This document shows positions 4,965-6,274 of a stretch of DNA of 6,274 nt, in pieces. The translations under genes and the position numbers were made by a program. This DNA is from a bacterium SM23_31 (GTDB taxonomy: Bacteria > SM23-31). Below the pieces are notes generated by a model. It saw only the letters and a program-made list of their open reading frames with translations. It was not told where the DNA came from and ran no database searches. The stretch spans positions 1-6,274 of the forward strand of contig LJUD01000197.1 in the NCBI GenBank assembly GCA_001304035.1. Direction: 5' to 3'. The number at the start of each line of letters is the position of its first letter. The first letter of the stretch is position 1.

Positions 4965-5861
4965 TCACCTCCCGCGAATAGGTCTGCCGTTGCCCAGTCT
5001 TTCGATTTTACGTGTTTTCATATTATATATTGCGCCCGGGCCTAATACATAATACGGTTTTTCCCATGGTTGGTAGAGCCGTGAGTTGTCATGGACAGCC
5101 ACCCTCCAATTCCCCATTACTTCAAAACTGTCGCCCTGAACTATAATTGCAGTATTTTCGGAAAGTCCGATACCCAATAAATCAGGATATTTTTCAATAA
5201 CAGGTATAATATTGTCCCACCGGTTACGTGCGTCTATATGCTGGTCAATTGCCGATCTGCGTAAAAAACCGAATCCCCACTCATGTTCGGGTTCATCCGT
5301 CATCACGATACTACTGCCCTCCGTGTCGCCTCGAACCAAATATCTTCCTTGAATGGTTGCGCCTGCCGATGAACCGCCTATGACGCCGCCGCGCTTGAGT
5401 ACGTTATGAAATTCCTCATACGTCAATGTATTCATATATGAATCGACAATGTTCCACTGCCTTCCGCCGTCAAACCAGACTCCGGTAGCTTCCCGAAGGT
5501 CTTTTACAAATTCTTCCGTGTCAGCTACCTCCGGATCATGCGTGTGCAGCATTTTTACGTTTGTTACGCCTCTTCTTATCCACGACGCAATCACTCTTTC
5601 TTCTTCGTAGACTCTGATTTCTCCGTCCCTGGTTTTATTCCCGCCTGCAGTTGGTACAATTATTAATTTTGCATTTTCTTTTCCGCCGGCAAGATCGATA
5701 AAACGGTTGTAAATAGCAGAGTCTCGTAAACCGCCGCCGACTATAACCAGAGTTCCTTTTTCCGGACCATATTCAGTTGTTTCCTGAGCTGCCGCGGGTG
5801 AAAATCCAATAAGGATTAGTATCATTACCGAAAGAGCAAGAAGTTTGACATTTCTTTGCAT
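4965..5861 (-). CDS. Exported cyanophycinase-like serine peptidase, family S51
   Basis: A 298-residue exported hydrolase of peptidase family S51 (PF03575; cyanophycinase and dipeptidase E relatives). The signal peptide ends FSPAAAQ, with cleavage before Gln26. GTLVIVGGGLRDSAIYNRFI (36-55) and IIVPTAGG are the usual N-terminal strands of the flavodoxin-like fold. GVWFDGGRQWNIVD (127-140) is the family's FxGGxQ-like region. GGSSAGA (162-168) is the nucleophile elbow with Ser165. DQH gives His208 and GLSENTAI gives Glu235. The Ser-His and Ser-Glu spacings of 43 and 70 are very close to those I recall for cyanobacterial cyanophycinase, so activity is expected. The start is placed at ATG 5861 because AGGAGG lies five bases upstream and the signal peptide begins there; an in-frame ATG at 5897 lacks this support. 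The substrate is unproven: cyanophycin, or other aspartyl or isoaspartyl peptides. It lies 42 bases after the metalloprotease gene. Confidence 0.9.
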   Translation of the reverse strand: MQRNVKLLALSVMILILIGFSPAAAQETTEYGPEKGTLVIVGGGLRDSAIYNRFIDLAGGKENAKLIIVPTAGGNKTRDGEIRVYEEERVIASWIRRGVTNVKMLHTHDPEVADTEEFVKDLREATGVWFDGGRQWNIVDSYMNTLTYEEFHNVLKRGGVIGGSSAGATIQGRYLVRGDTEGSSIVMTDEPEHEWGFGFLRRSAIDQHIDARNRWDNIIPVIEKYPDLLGIGLSENTAIIVQGDSFEVMGNWRVAVHDNSRLYQPWEKPYYVLGPGAIYNMKTRKIERLGNGRPIRGR

Positions 5862-5866
5862 ACGAA

Positions 5867-5872
5867 CCTCCT
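5867..5872 (-). promoter_or_regulatory. Ribosome binding site that sets the start of the S51 peptidase
   Basis: AGGAGG on the minus strand, five bases before ATG 5861. It favours this start over the in-frame ATG at 5897, which would add 12 charged residues (MQALISKYEEVR) before the signal peptide. Confidence 0.75.
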
Positions 5873-5903
5873 CATACTTAGAAATTAATGCCTGCATTAA
5901 CTA

Positions 5904-6274
5904 TTATCTTCTATGTATTACTTCGTAAATGGAGTTATATTCAAGTAAATCATAAAATTGCATACCGATCGGCGCCCCGCTTGGTGCAGATAACGGCAGT
6001 GTAAAATTTACTTTGCTCGGATCTTTTTGAAATTGGTCTATTTCTGACAAAGCGAAGACAATATGCGCCTTCCGGCTTTCTTCCATGATTTTTTCAGACT
6101 GTTCATCAAGCCAGTTTTTCAATTCGTCAATTTTTAAGGATGTAATTGCACGTACCTGTGTGGAAGCACCCGGATTAACCGCTAAATTCATCAAATTATG
6201 CAGTACCGCGGTATATACAACCTTCTGGATTTCTCCCGTGTAACCCGGTTGATGTGCTGATTTCCAGGTGGAAT
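5904..6274 (-). CDS. C-terminal end of a probable zinc-dependent metalloprotease (DUF4953/DUF5117 type)
   Basis: The frame is open from the right window edge to TAA at 5906-5904, showing 122 complete codons, so the start lies outside the window. The visible part begins STWKSAHQPGYTGEIQKVVY and continues VLHNLMNLAVNPGASTQVRA, then LKIDELKNWLDEQ, AHIVFALSEIDQFQKDP and finally SAPSGAPIGM. This order (a helix with LxxLxxWL, an AHxxxALxEIxxFxxDP helix, then a proline-rich tail with PxGAPIG) is what I remember from the C-terminal ends of large DUF5117/DUF4953 zinc-dependent metalloproteases of FCB bacteria and proteobacteria. The HExxH zinc motif would lie upstream, outside the window. The likely location is periplasmic or extracellular. 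It precedes the exported S51 peptidase by 42 bases, so the two peptidases may be co-transcribed. The family call rests on memory of the tail pattern. Confidence 0.65.
   Translation of the reverse strand, partial: STWKSAHQPGYTGEIQKVVYTAVLHNLMNLAVNPGASTQVRAITSLKIDELKNWLDEQSEKIMEESRKAHIVFALSEIDQFQKDPSKVNFTLPLSAPSGAPIGMQFYDLLEYNSIYEVIHRR

Noticed and set aside
5862..5897. N-terminal extension MQALISKYEEVR of the S51 peptidase
   Set aside because: The AGGAGG at 5867-5872 falls inside this extension, and the signal peptide starts properly at ATG 5861; the longer form would bury it.

Overview
The window reads as one strand of a bacterial chromosome: every supported gene lies on the minus strand, so the transcription order is from the right end (6274) to the left end (1). 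The organism is probably a non-Bacteroidota member of the FCB group (KSB1, Marinimicrobia, Calditrichota or Zixibacteria type). This is inference. It rests on a row of 6-bladed beta-propeller proteins carrying the GQGPGEF signature, a secreted S51 peptidase next to what looks like a DUF4953/DUF5117 metalloprotease, strong AGGAGG ribosome binding sites (unusual in true Bacteroidota), and a palindromic TGTAGGGGC...GCCCCTACA intergenic repeat. No rRNA, tRNA, CRISPR, transposase or phage gene is visible.

Layout from upstream to downstream: (1) 6274-5904, the C-terminal end of a probable exported zinc metalloprotease, open at the window edge. (2) 5861-4965, an exported cyanophycinase-like S51 serine peptidase with an intact predicted Ser-His-Glu triad. 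(3) 4964-4432, a 533-base gene-free region holding two kinds of GC-rich palindromic element and a candidate promoter for the next gene. (4) 4431-1, a tandem row of four exported beta-propeller proteins: a lipoprotein (4431-3181), a secreted NHL-like propeller (3140-1713), a second lipoprotein closely related to the first (1580-273), and the first 67 codons of a fourth member (201-1). The spacing of 40 to 132 bases and the individual ribosome binding sites fit co-transcription of the row.

The notable biology is the history of the propeller row. The two lipoprotein genes are almost identical over their leader, ribosome binding site and signal peptide (71 bases with one mismatch), and similar again at the C-terminus, while their middles have diverged strongly. 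A second repeat, covering the last codons and the intergenic sequence, occurs after gene 3140-1713 and after gene 4431-3181. After gene 3140-1713 this tail lies out of frame behind a premature stop, so the family C-terminus RIDPAVFRK survives as a 9-codon relic. An orphan ribosome binding site in front of the 1580-273 gene marks a mosaic junction. Together these point to duplication, recombination and local decay in a family of cell-surface proteins. Their ligand or function cannot be read from the sequence, and I see no clear evidence of a novel defence or enzymatic system.
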